From positions 1 to 18,144 of the forward strand of contig JAIRKV010000185.1 of the NCBI GenBank assembly GCA_031259935.1: a DNA stretch of 18,144 nt, in the 5' to 3' direction. The position numbers were made by a program, and so were the translations under genes. Positions 7,150 through 15,102 of the stretch are shown here, piece after piece. Position 1 is the stretch's first letter. The number at the start of each line of letters is the position of its first letter. The stretch comes from Prevotellaceae bacterium (GTDB lineage Bacteria > Bacteroidota > Bacteroidia > Bacteroidales > UBA932). The notes beneath the pieces were generated by a model that was given only the letters and a program-made list of their open reading frames with translations, searched no databases and was not told the origin of the DNA.

Positions 7150-8709
7150 ATGAATATGAAAAAATATCTTATATCAATAGCGTCTGTTACATTAATGATA
7201 TTAAACGTTTCGTGCAACGACTATCTTGACGAAATTCCCGATAACAGACTTGAATTAGACACGGATGAAAAAATTACCAGACTTTTGGGAAGCGGATACG
7301 CCAACCATCTGTTTGTATTCACTACCGAAATGATGTCAGATAATGTTGATGACAGAGGCAATTTGCAAACATCTTATTCCATACTTCAAGATGAAATGTA
7401 CGCATGGAAAGATATTCAGGAAATAGGCAACGAATCTCCAAAACGCATATGGGAAACCTATTATCTTGCAATAGCAACAGCCAATGAGGCGCTTGATGCT
7501 ATCGAAAAAGCGGGAAATCCCGAACGATTGAACCCGCAGCGCGGCGAAGCGCTTATGATTAGAGCATTTCATCATTTTTATCTTGTAAATGTATTTGCAA
7601 AACATTATTCTACAGCCGGCGGCGAAACCGATCTCGGTATTGTGTATATGGAAGAACCCGAAACAACGGTAAAACCCGCTTACAAACGCGAACCTGTTGC
7701 CGAAATTTACAGAAAAATTGAACGTGATATTGCAGAAGCGCTTCCGATGATTGATGACAATATTTACGAAGTGCCTAAATATCACTTCAACCGCAGAGCC
7801 GCTTACGCCTTTGCAGCGCGCTTTTATCTGTTCTACAGAAAATATGATAAGGTTATAGCCTGCGCCAACGAAGTACTTGGCGAAAATCCCACCAGAGTGC
7901 TGCGAGATCTTACCCGCATTTCAAGCCTTGTACGGGAATTCGCACCTATTGCCGAAGATTATGTAAAACCCGAACAAAATGCAAATCTTCTGCTAATGAC
8001 AGGATATTCTCAATTGGGTCGTATTTTCGGAAATTATTCTGTAGGAAAAAAATACATGCATTCCAAATATTTGGCAGGTACCGAAACAACTCAGTGCAAC
8101 GGTCCCTGGGGTACTTATGTTGAAGGAATGTTCTATCTTCCATCTTTATCATATACGGCAGGATATATAGCGGTTCCCAAATTACCAAACTTGTTTGAAT
8201 ATACCGACCCTGTGGCAGGAATCGGATATCGCAGAACAGTTTATTCAGCCCTGCATACCGACGAAACATTACTGTGCAGAGCCGAAGCATATATTATGCA
8301 GGAAAACTATGATGCTGCTACGGAAGATTTGGCTTTGTGGATGTCGCAGCATACAACTTCATCAACTGCTCTTACGCGGGAACTTGTAAACAACTATTAT
8401 TCGGCACAGCCGTATTACAAACCCGATGATCCCACGCCAAAAAAACAGTTGAATCCCGAAATTCCTGTTGTTTCCGAAGAACAGGAAAACTTTTTGCAAT
8501 GTCTGGTACAGTTTCGCCGTATCGAAACCATATTTGAAGGTTTGCGCTGGTTTGATATTAAGCGCTTCGGCATAGTGATATATCGCCGATACCTTGATGA
8601 AAACAATACGGTTACCGTAACAGATGAACTGAAATTAGACGACCAGCGCAGGGCAATTCAACTGCCGGCATCTGTTATAAGCGCTGGAATGGAACCTAAT
8701 CCAAGATAA
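7150..8709 (+). CDS. SusD/RagB-type surface lipoprotein
   Basis: Substrate-binding lid of the SusC transporter, a lipoprotein exposed on the outer membrane. A type II signal peptide ends at ILNVSC with lipidated Cys22, and the mature N-terminus NDYLDEIPDNR is typical. The TPR-like helical body includes ETYYLAIATANEALDAIE and LMIRAFHHFYLVNVFAK (N-terminal SusD-like domain). The C-terminal signature FRRIETIFEGLRWFDIKRFG is the classic end of SusD proteins. The 519 residues are usual. The MNMKK start allows initiation at the first or third codon. It lies 6 bp after susC and 60 bp before the chosen metallohydrolase start. Confidence 0.95.
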   Translation: MNMKKYLISIASVTLMILNVSCNDYLDEIPDNRLELDTDEKITRLLGSGYANHLFVFTTEMMSDNVDDRGNLQTSYSILQDEMYAWKDIQEIGNESPKRIWETYYLAIATANEALDAIEKAGNPERLNPQRGEALMIRAFHHFYLVNVFAKHYSTAGGETDLGIVYMEEPETTVKPAYKREPVAEIYRKIERDIAEALPMIDDNIYEVPKYHFNRRAAYAFAARFYLFYRKYDKVIACANEVLGENPTRVLRDLTRISSLVREFAPIAEDYVKPEQNANLLLMTGYSQLGRIFGNYSVGKKYMHSKYLAGTETTQCNGPWGTYVEGMFYLPSLSYTAGYIAVPKLPNLFEYTDPVAGIGYRRTVYSALHTDETLLCRAEAYIMQENYDAATEDLALWMSQHTTSSTALTRELVNNYYSAQPYYKPDDPTPKKQLNPEIPVVSEEQENFLQCLVQFRRIETIFEGLRWFDIKRFGIVIYRRYLDENNTVTVTDELKLDDQRRAIQLPASVISAGMEPNPR

Positions 8710-8769
8710 TATATTATGAAACAAGTAAAATATAAAGATATTATTAAACAAATAAAATATAGAAATCTT

Positions 8770-9654
8770 ATGAAAAATATAAAAATATTTTTAGTAACAA
8801 TAATAACAGCAACTATAGCATGGTCGTGTTCAGAAGACAAACTGAACAGCGAAAGCGTATTCAAAGACCCTGATCCTGCTTTGCAAACCGAGTTCGATAA
8901 ATGGCTTTTGGAAAATTATACCTATCCGTACAATATCAGTTTCAAATACAAAATGGAAGATATAGAAAGCAATATGACTTACGATCTGGTGCCGGCAACA
9001 GTTAAAAATTCCATAGCCATGGCAAAAATAATAAAGCATTTATGGCTCGAAGTATATGATGACGTAGCAGGCGTTGATTTTACCAGAACTTACATTCCCA
9101 GAGTTATCCATCTTATAGGCTCCGGCGCTTATAATAGCAACAATACCTTTTTGCTGGGAACTGCCGAAGGCGGTCTTAAAGTTACGCTTTTCCGTATAAA
9201 TGACTTAAATATCAATAATATAAGCATAAGTTTGCTGTCGGAATGGTATTTGCATACCATGCATCACGAATTTGCCCATATATTGCATCAAACAAAAGAC
9301 TATCCTTCTGAATTTAAAGCAATTTCCAATAACGACTATATAGGAGACGACTGGGCTGCATCCACTGCAACTCTGGCAATTGCCAACCAGCTGGGCTTTG
9401 TAAGTCGCTATGCGCGTTCGGAAGCCAATGAAGATTTTGTTGAACTACTGTCCATATATGTAACAAAGGGACAGGCAAACTGGAATGCTATTCTTGCGCA
9501 GGCAGGAACAGCAGGCACCGCTATTATCAATCAAAAGTTGGAAATAGTAAAAGTATATCTGCGAAATTCATGGGGTATAGAACTTGATGAACTTCGCCGT
9601 GTTTTTGAACTTAGAGCATCAACGCTCAATCTATTGGATTTGTCTAATCTTTAA
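8770..9654 (+). CDS. substrate import-associated zinc metallohydrolase lipoprotein (HExxH)
   Basis: Putative zinc-dependent peptidase or other hydrolase anchored as a lipoprotein beside the SusCD pair. I start at 8770 because this gives a compact lipoprotein signal (MKNIKIFLVTI to AWSC, Cys20); an in-frame ATG at 8716, only 6 bp after susD, would add 18 mostly charged residues before it. The zinc motif is HHEFAHILHQ, with H166, E167 and H170. It is followed by a conserved-looking FVSRYARSEANEDFVELLSIYV block (210-231) whose acidic residues could give the third ligand. Architecture, 294-residue length and position after susD match the family known as substrate import-associated zinc metallohydrolase lipoproteins. 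The actual substrate is unknown; peptide cleavage is the simplest inference from the HExxH motif. Confidence 0.85.
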   Translation: MKNIKIFLVTIITATIAWSCSEDKLNSESVFKDPDPALQTEFDKWLLENYTYPYNISFKYKMEDIESNMTYDLVPATVKNSIAMAKIIKHLWLEVYDDVAGVDFTRTYIPRVIHLIGSGAYNSNNTFLLGTAEGGLKVTLFRINDLNINNISISLLSEWYLHTMHHEFAHILHQTKDYPSEFKAISNNDYIGDDWAASTATLAIANQLGFVSRYARSEANEDFVELLSIYVTKGQANWNAILAQAGTAGTAIINQKLEIVKVYLRNSWGIELDELRRVFELRASTLNLLDLSNL

Positions 9655-9665
9655 AATAACAGGTT

Positions 9666-11015
9666 ATGAAATTAATGAAAAATATAATTTATTTATTTGT
9701 CGCTTCGTTATTTCTAATGCAGTCGTGCGTGAAAGACGAAGAAAATATATTTGATGACAGTGCAGCGGCACGAGGTCAAAAGGCTGTTGAAGAATACATG
9801 CAACTGCTCGTAAGCGCTGAAAACGGCTGGTACGTTGATTATTATCCCGAACTCAACCACAAAGTCGGCGGATATGCAATGTATCTGAAATTTACTGCAG
9901 ATGGCATGGTTGACGTAAGTTGTGAAATACAGACAAACCTGCCTCCACGCCAAACCGAAACTTCACAGTTTGAAGTATTTATGGAACAGGGACCCATACT
10001 TTCGTTTAGAACTTACAACAAGGTAATGCACTATTTCAGCGAACCTTCTGCAAGCGACATAAACGGGCTTGAAGGTGATTATGAATTTATAATTATGAAA
10101 GCCGAAACGGATGAAATTCTCATAAAAGGTAAAAAAGGCGGAAACAAAATGACTCTTCGCCGAAATACTGCCAATCTTAATCCCGATAATCATCTTGCCG
10201 AAATTGCCGGTTTAGCCGATTTAATGTCGGGATATGCAATGTTCGAATTTGTTGTTGAAAACGTTTCGGTGGGAATTGCAGCTGTAACGGAAAGATCTTT
10301 CGATATGGAATATTCAGACGGTAGCGAAGATGAAAAAATAAGCTACGCATTTACTTCCAGCGGAATAAGGCTTTATGAACCTTACACCATAAACGGAATT
10401 ACTGTGGAAAACTTTGTATGGGACAGCGTAAACGAACAGTACATTTGTTCCGACCAGGGCGCAAACGCTTATCTGAAAATGTATTTTCCCGCAGATTTTC
10501 AGATAAAATACGAAGAATTTTTAGGAAAATGGAAACTGGAATATGAAGCCAGAGATTCAGCATCATGGACATCGGGAACAGACACAGTTGAACTCACAGA
10601 AATAAAACGAAATGCAAAATTAATGCTGGAATGCGACAAAATGTTCAATTTTGCAGGTATAACATTAACTTTTGACCCGCGTAAAGGTGTAGTCTACGCT
10701 TACTGCATCAACACAGATGTACATTCAAGCGGTAATTACATACGCCAGTGTCCTTATGACACGCAGGCAGGATATATATATGTTTCGGTATATAATCCGC
10801 CAAACTATCTTGGAGGATTAGTCGGCGTCTGGAACGGCGACCAGAACAGTGAACGTAAAATTACATTTGAAGACAACAGGGTATGGGGTACTTATAAAGC
10901 CAACGGGATACTTTTGCGGTTATATACTCCGGGCAATACGAGCGCAGGCAACTATACTGCCAATATAAACGGAAAATATGCCTTCAGAAATTTAGTTTTA
11001 ACAAAAATCGATTAA
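9666..11015 (+). CDS. DUF4302-type lipoprotein
   Basis: Lipoprotein of unknown function, probably a surface accessory of the import complex. The signal ends FLMQSC (Cys21); a second ATG at codon 4 is a possible start. The region 38-165 has the DUF4302 look: ENGWYVDYYPE, GGYAMYLKFTADG, QGPILSFRTYNKVMHYFSEP, GLEGDYEFIIMKA. The C-terminal part (about 281-449) begins YEEFLGKWKLEY and contains KITFEDNRVWGTYKANG; it resembles the tail of the next gene product. No catalytic motif is visible. 449 residues, 11 bp after the metallohydrolase and 11 bp before the next gene, so clearly cotranscribed. DUF4302 assignment is from memory of the family pattern. Confidence 0.75.
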   Translation: MKLMKNIIYLFVASLFLMQSCVKDEENIFDDSAAARGQKAVEEYMQLLVSAENGWYVDYYPELNHKVGGYAMYLKFTADGMVDVSCEIQTNLPPRQTETSQFEVFMEQGPILSFRTYNKVMHYFSEPSASDINGLEGDYEFIIMKAETDEILIKGKKGGNKMTLRRNTANLNPDNHLAEIAGLADLMSGYAMFEFVVENVSVGIAAVTERSFDMEYSDGSEDEKISYAFTSSGIRLYEPYTINGITVENFVWDSVNEQYICSDQGANAYLKMYFPADFQIKYEEFLGKWKLEYEARDSASWTSGTDTVELTEIKRNAKLMLECDKMFNFAGITLTFDPRKGVVYAYCINTDVHSSGNYIRQCPYDTQAGYIYVSVYNPPNYLGGLVGVWNGDQNSERKITFEDNRVWGTYKANGILLRLYTPGNTSAGNYTANINGKYAFRNLVLTKID

Positions 11016-11026
11016 AAAATTAAGAT

Positions 11027-12127
11027 ATGAAAAAGATTTGTATAGTACAGATATTGCTGCTGTCAATATTTTTGACAGGATGCAATTCTACGGAATACTA
11101 TGAGTTTGAAAATACTCAGGTAAAAATTGAAAGCGCCGAGATTAATTTCACCGCAGCAGGAGGCACAGGCGAAATTGTTGTAGCAGAATCTGAAAATTTT
11201 ACAGCCGCAGTTGACCAGGACTGGTGCAGTCTTGCAATAAACGGTAAAATAATTTCAATAACGGCAACGCCCAACATGTCCATATCGGGACGCAGCGCGC
11301 GAGTAACACTTAAATCGGGAAACAGAATAAATTATGTTTCAATAACACAAACTTCGGTAACTTTAAATATAGATGCTACCAATATCAGCATTGATGGTAA
11401 AGGAGGCGAGGCGCGTATTGCATACTCAACCGAAGCAACCCTTGTAATTGATACTGTCTACGATTCATGGTTAACGGCTTCGATAGACGGAAATGAAATA
11501 GTGTTGCAGGTAACAGCCAATCCAAGCATGGATAATACACAATCTTCAACGGTTACATTAGCCGTGCAAAATGAGACTGGCACAATACTGTTTACCTATA
11601 ATCTTAATATTACTCAGGGAAAGAATTATCTTAACTACGAAGATTACCTCGGAACATATACAATGAATTACGCAATAACTAATGCAAATTCAACTCCTAC
11701 TCGTTCACTTACTGTAACATTATCGGTAAAATCAGAAGCAGACCAAACATACTATCTTGAAGGTATATTGACCGATGCATTGGCTCAATATGGGAATATA
11801 ACCGTTAAATATAACGCAGATGGAACTCTTTCTCTTTTAGGACAGATAATATTTCCTTATCCCATCAATACTGCTTATGATACATGGTGGCTTCCATATT
11901 CCGAAGACTCTTATATTAGCCGAACTACAACGTATGGTATGATTTCCGCCAATACTGATCTTTCAAACGGAGGGCTTAAATTCACAATGATTGATAACGG
12001 AGTGTGGGTGACTCGTAAAACTGCCGGATTTATGATTAGAAATTATAGTGGTTCTACAAATATGGGCAACATAGCCGGACAAGATGGACAACCATACTAT
12101 TTCTATCCATCATTTGAAAAGCAATAA
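11027..12127 (+). CDS. lipoprotein with two BACON-like domains and a DUF4302-protein-like tail
   Basis: Lipoprotein (signal to FLTGC, Cys19) with two successive Ig-like modules: about 36-107 (INFTAAGGTGEIVVAESENFTAAVD, DWC, ending VSITQ) and about 112-198 (ISIDGKGGEARIAYSTEATLVI, SWLT, ending LNITQ). The GG-turn, a W motif after about 25 residues and the ITQ end are features of BACON and related all-beta domains, which act as spacers or ligand-contacting modules in Bacteroidota surface proteins. The tail (about 202-366) begins YEDYLGTYTMNY and contains KFTMIDNGVWVTRKTAG, matching the tail of the preceding protein. Last gene of the operon, 31 bp before its terminator stem. Confidence 0.7.
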   Translation: MKKICIVQILLLSIFLTGCNSTEYYEFENTQVKIESAEINFTAAGGTGEIVVAESENFTAAVDQDWCSLAINGKIISITATPNMSISGRSARVTLKSGNRINYVSITQTSVTLNIDATNISIDGKGGEARIAYSTEATLVIDTVYDSWLTASIDGNEIVLQVTANPSMDNTQSSTVTLAVQNETGTILFTYNLNITQGKNYLNYEDYLGTYTMNYAITNANSTPTRSLTVTLSVKSEADQTYYLEGILTDALAQYGNITVKYNADGTLSLLGQIIFPYPINTAYDTWWLPYSEDSYISRTTTYGMISANTDLSNGGLKFTMIDNGVWVTRKTAGFMIRNYSGSTNMGNIAGQDGQPYYFYPSFEKQ

Positions 12128-12158
12128 ATAAAATATCAGATTGTTAATTATTAAACGA

Positions 12159-12193
12159 CAAGGGTATCCATAAAAAGGATGCCCTTGTTTTTT
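12159..12193 (+). terminator. intrinsic terminator of the import operon
   Basis: Stem CAAGGGTATCC (12159-12169) with GGATGCCCTTG (12177-12187), eleven pairs including one G-T wobble, loop ATAAAAA, followed by six T and ATT. It lies 31 bp after the last lipoprotein stop. Confidence 0.85.
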
Positions 12194-12394
12194 ATTCAAA
12201 GTTACCGTTCGGCGTTTATGGTAGTTGCCACTTAAAAACTGTTTAAATCACATACTTAGTCGCTCCTTAATAAGTGGTGAAATTATTTATTATAAACATT
12301 TATAAATGTAAATTATCGAATAAAAATACCGTGTTTTACGTACATACAGGCTAAAAGTCGGAAAAACAGGAACAGGTTTTTTCTTCTTTGTGTT

Positions 12395-12529
12395 CGTCAT
12401 TGCGAACTGCGAAGCAGGAAGCAACCGAAGCGCAGCGGAGCTCAACGGAGTTAATCCAGAAGATTATTCGCCATTTTTTTACTGTTTATTTTTCTGGTTT
12501 GCTTCGTCGCTGCGCTCCTCGCAATGACG
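12395..12529. repeat. palindromic CGTCATTGCG dispersed repeat
   Basis: The left arm starts CGTCATTGCG at 12395 and ends AATCCAG at 12459. The right arm 12494-12529 is the inverted form (CTGGTTTGC to GCAATGACG). The right arm matches the reverse complement of 17662-17697 at 35 of 36 positions. The left arm is longer (65 nt) and carries an extra block rich in GAAGC/CGGAG. The arms can pair into an imperfect long stem. This sequence type is, from memory, a widely seen intergenic repeat. Confidence 0.75.
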
Positions 12530-12612
12530 TGCTACTTGCTTTTATGTCAAAACAAAACCGACAGAAATAATGTCGTATTATTGCTGATTTTTTTATTTGT
12601 AAGGAGCGACTA
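12530..12612 (+). repeat. 82-bp repeat, copy A
   Basis: Runs from TGCTACTTGCTTTTATG to TAAGGAGCGACTA and contains the small inverted repeat AATAAT-GTCGT-ATTATT. Copies B (12950-13031, direct) and C (17524-17606, inverted) agree at roughly nine of ten positions by eye. It joins directly to the truncated transposase at 12614 and, on the other side, to the CGTCATTGCG repeat. Confidence 0.8.
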
Positions 12613-12613
12613 C

Positions 12614-12943
12614 TTACTCTTGCCTTATAAGAAAATGGTATTGTCCATCACTTCCGACAATGGAAGTGAATTTTACGAACACAAAAAAATAGATAAACTG
12701 TTAGATACCGCATTTTATTTTGCCAATCCATATTCTTCTTGGGAAAGGGGATTAAATGAATATACGAACAAACTTATTAGGCAATATATTCCTAAAAAAG
12801 AAGCTTTTAATACTTTCTCAGATGATGAAATACTAAAATTTCAATATAAAATTAACCGTAGACCAAGAAAATTACTGAACTTTGACTCGCCCTGGAAGGT
12901 ATTTTCCTCCGCAGTGAATAATCCTGTTGCATTTGATGCTTGA
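12614..12943 (+). pseudogene. IS30-family transposase, C-terminal remnant
   Basis: About 110 codons with the end of an IS30-type DDE integrase domain: LPYKKMVLSITSDNGSEF gives the second Asp, and NPYSSWERGLNEYTNKLIRQY the Glu, with 33 residues between them, the spacing of the IS30 family. The tail KINRRPRKLLNFDSPWKVF is also typical. The N-terminal helix-turn-helix and first catalytic Asp are missing, since an intact protein would have 300 or more residues. The open frame extends upstream to an ATG at 12524, but those 30 codons come from the neighbouring repeats. Inactive as a transposase. Confidence 0.88.
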
Positions 12944-12949
12944 ATCTAC

Positions 12950-13031
12950 TCTGCTTACTTTTGTTTCAAGACAAAACCGACAAAAATAATATCGTATTAT
13001 TGCTGATTTTTTTATTTTTAAGGAGCGACTA
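12950..13031 (+). repeat. 82-bp repeat, copy B
   Basis: Direct copy of the repeat at 12530-12612, starting 7 bp after the transposase stop and ending TAAGGAGCGACTA. Its position just beyond the transposase gene suggests this repeat may be, or contain, the right end of the original insertion sequence. Confidence 0.8.
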
Positions 13032-13238
13032 AATAAAAAAATAAGATTGTTTTGACGAAAGAAGCAGCGAAATCAGAAAGATTCGGATAGCCTCGCCGAA
13101 ACTTGACGGAATTTATCCGGAAAATTTGGCTTTTTTCATTTTCAATCTCATATTTTTACCTCGTGCAAAACATGAAAATGCTTTTTACTGTCGTTTTGCC
13201 ATTACAAGCAGCAATGTTTCCAATAAAAGCATGATATT

Positions 13239-13301
13239 CCAACCTTTTTTCTTCGACGTCCAACCTTTTTGGTTGGATCTTTAACCTTTTTGGTTAAAAC
13301 C
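13239..13301. repeat. three 21-bp phased units forming two small hairpins
   Basis: Units start at 13239, 13260 and 13281, exactly 21 bp apart, each with (CC/TT)AACC followed by five or six T. Units two and three fold perfectly: CCAACC-TTTTT-GGTTGG (13260-13276) and TTTAACC-TTTTT-GGTTAAA (13280-13298). Unit one has lost its right arm. Confidence 0.65.
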
Positions 13302-13321
13302 GTATGCAGAGAAAGTAAAAT

Positions 13322-13369
13322 TCTCCGCTCTCTGTGTCGCAGTTGACAGTCGGGAACGGAGATTTTTTC
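13322..13369 (+). terminator. possible terminator-like hairpin
   Basis: TCTCCG (13322-13327) pairs with CGGAGA (13357-13362) around a 29-nt loop, followed by TTTTTT at 13364-13369. No gene is seen upstream on this strand, and the long loop makes it weak. Confidence 0.25.
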
Positions 13370-13489
13370 TGTTTGAAACCGCTCGGGGAATTAATAAACA
13401 GATGTTCATTACGAATAAAAAAAATCGGCAGTAACAGGATATTGAAATGCTCGGTCGGCAGTGTCCGTAAATTATATTTTTGTTTATAA

Positions 13490-13519
13490 TTGATAATTCG
13501 TAATTGATTTGTATCTTTG
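13490..13519 (+). promoter_or_regulatory. promoter of the serine hydrolase-helicase pair
   Basis: TTG at 13490-13492, a spacer of exactly 19 bp and TATCTTTG at 13512-13519 match TTG-N19-TAnnTTTG. The predicted start near 13526 lies after the upstream in-frame ATG at 13504, which supports translation from 13543. Confidence 0.7.
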
Positions 13520-13542
13520 ACGCCGAAATAAAATCGAAAACA

Positions 13543-15081
13543 ATGAAAAAAATATTTGTACTCTTTATCGCAATGTTTTTTGTGTTGCAGCAAAACACAC
13601 AGGCGCAAAACAATACGGCTGTAATCGAAAAAATCGACAGTCTTGTTCACGTTGTCATGAACGACTGGAAAATACCCGGAATGGCGATTGCCGTAATCAA
13701 AGATAATGATGTAATGTTAAAAAAAGGATTCGGCACAAAATCGCCGGCAGAATTTTTACCTGTTGACGAAAATACTGTTTTTCAAATCGGTTCGGTGTCG
13801 AAATCATTTACGGCAGCGCTGGTTGCAATGCTCGTTGACGAAAAAAAATTAAACTGGAACGATAAAGTTATCGACCATCTTCCTGATTTTGAAATGTACG
13901 ATTCGCTTGCAACAAAATCCATGCAAATACGTGATATTATGACGCATCGCAGCGGTTTGCGCCGACAGGCTGGAACTTATATTCCCAATATGGGTTACGG
14001 CAGAGATGATATTTACGGTTTTTTGAAATACATAAAACCCGATACGGAATTGCGTTCTACGTATGCATACAACAATATAACCTTTATTATAGCCGCAAAA
14101 TTAATTGAAAAATATACAGGAAAATCGTGGGAAGAAAATATCCGCGAGCGCATTTTCGAACCTTTGGGAATGACAAATTCATCGGTGAACGAAGAAGGAT
14201 TTTTGAACAGCGAAAATCGAAGCATGTCGTGCGAATTTGAATACGACAGCGGAATAAAAAACAAATGGCTTTATGATGACGACCGCGCTCTGTTCTGGCT
14301 CACAGCGATTGGTCCGGCAGGTTCGATAAACTCAACGGCAACAGACTTGATTAAATGGTCGAACTTTCATCTGAATAAAGGCAAAGTTGATGGAAAAGAA
14401 ATAATTTCGGAAGAAAACATTAAATATTTACATACGGGACAAATAATTACGAGCATGGATTCGGCGCGAATTACGGTTTATGGACATTGCTGGTTTATAG
14501 AACAGACAAACCGTTCCCGTATTTATTTTCATACAGGAACAACATGGGGATTTACAACGCTTTGCGTTTTTGTTCCCGAAATCAGTCTGGGAATTGTAAT
14601 TCTTGCCAATTCCGAATCGCCTGAAGATCCGCGATATACAATCATGAACAGCATAATAGACTGGTTTATGTTCGGAAAATTAAATAAAGATTATCATGCC
14701 GAAAGGTTTGGCAAATTTATTAAAGAATCTGAAGAAAAAGCAAAAAAACAAAGCGAAAAAGAAACAGATGAATTTACCGAAAGTCGTCAATATGACGATT
14801 ATGCCGATACATATCATAATGAAATATTAGGTGATGCAAAAATAAAAGTCGAAAACGAAAAACTGTTTATTACAATAGGAAAACAGAACTGGACAAAAGA
14901 ATTGAAACATGTTAACGGACATAAATTTGAATTTCGTATGCAGGGACATACTTTCCCTCTGAAATTTCTTTTCGACTGCGACCGCGTTTCGGGATTTGAT
15001 ATTGATTTCGGATATGAGGAATATTTCGGATACTGGGTAAACGACAATAATTGCGGCGATATGGAAGAAGATAATGCTTAA
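13543..15081 (+). CDS. secreted class-C beta-lactamase-type serine hydrolase (S12 family)
   Basis: Exported acyl-serine hydrolase of the beta-lactamase/penicillin-binding-protein-like fold; family members act as esterases, peptidases or beta-lactamases, and the substrate here is unknown. The start at 13543 gives a clean signal peptide (MKKIFVLFIAMFF to TQA, cut near residue 21); the in-frame ATG at 13504 would precede the predicted transcript start. Catalytic motifs are all present: S84-V-S-K87 (nucleophile and base), Y176-N-N178, and H330-T-G332 in place of KTG. A Lys/Glu-rich linker at about 394-412 leads to a C-terminal beta-rich domain (about 418-495) of the DUF3471 type often attached to these enzymes. 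512 residues. HTG and the C-terminal domain argue for a general S12 hydrolase over a true AmpC resistance enzyme. Confidence 0.92.
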   Translation: MKKIFVLFIAMFFVLQQNTQAQNNTAVIEKIDSLVHVVMNDWKIPGMAIAVIKDNDVMLKKGFGTKSPAEFLPVDENTVFQIGSVSKSFTAALVAMLVDEKKLNWNDKVIDHLPDFEMYDSLATKSMQIRDIMTHRSGLRRQAGTYIPNMGYGRDDIYGFLKYIKPDTELRSTYAYNNITFIIAAKLIEKYTGKSWEENIRERIFEPLGMTNSSVNEEGFLNSENRSMSCEFEYDSGIKNKWLYDDDRALFWLTAIGPAGSINSTATDLIKWSNFHLNKGKVDGKEIISEENIKYLHTGQIITSMDSARITVYGHCWFIEQTNRSRIYFHTGTTWGFTTLCVFVPEISLGIVILANSESPEDPRYTIMNSIIDWFMFGKLNKDYHAERFGKFIKESEEKAKKQSEKETDEFTESRQYDDYADTYHNEILGDAKIKVENEKLFITIGKQNWTKELKHVNGHKFEFRMQGHTFPLKFLFDCDRVSGFDIDFGYEEYFGYWVNDNNCGDMEEDNA

Positions 15082-15102
15082 AGAATATAATTACATTTCA
15101 CA

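Larger units (their letters stand above)
12194..12613. other. repeat-rich intergenic scar
   Basis: No credible gene. It contains a solitary TAGTCGCTCCTTA (12257-12269), inverted relative to the ends of the 82-bp repeats at 12612 and 13031, a CGTCATTGCG palindromic repeat (12395-12529) and 82-bp repeat copy A (12530-12612). Open frames across 12388-12570 translate the repeats and are not protein-like. Confidence 0.7.
13032..13489. other. intergenic region without a supported gene
   Basis: It contains the 21-bp phased hairpin repeat (13239-13301) and a terminator-like element (13322-13369). The rest is AT-rich with no protein-like frame. A minus-strand open frame over 13281-13613 runs across the hydrolase promoter and start and is not credible. 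Confidence 0.6.

Noticed and set aside
3826..12127. Classical polysaccharide utilisation locus
   Set aside because: No glycoside hydrolase, lyase, sulfatase, hybrid two-component sensor or sigma/anti-sigma pair is present in or beside the operon.
12388..12570. 60-codon plus-strand frame beginning MCSSLRTAKQEATEAQRSS
   Set aside because: It is a translation of the CGTCATTGCG palindromic repeat and the start of the 82-bp repeat, with no protein-like features beyond that.
12524..12613. Apparent N-terminus (30 codons) of the transposase open frame
   Set aside because: These codons are repeat sequence fused in frame by chance; IS30 similarity begins only at about 12614.
12395..13301. CRISPR-like array suggested by multiple repeats
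   Set aside because: Repeat copies differ in length, orientation and spacing, there are no uniform spacers, and no cas gene is present.
13504..13542. Upstream in-frame ATG for the serine hydrolase
   Set aside because: It lies before the -7 element at 13512-13519 and would put 13 unusual residues ahead of a normal signal peptide.
13281..13650. Two overlapping minus-strand frames of 110-118 codons
   Set aside because: They cross the hydrolase promoter and start codon, are Cys/Phe-rich shadows of AT-rich DNA, and lack any motif or start context.
13543..15081. Antibiotic-resistance AmpC beta-lactamase
   Set aside because: The SxxK, YxN and HTG motifs fit the broad S12 family, and the HTG triad with an extra C-terminal domain does not favour a true AmpC; resistance cannot be claimed from sequence.
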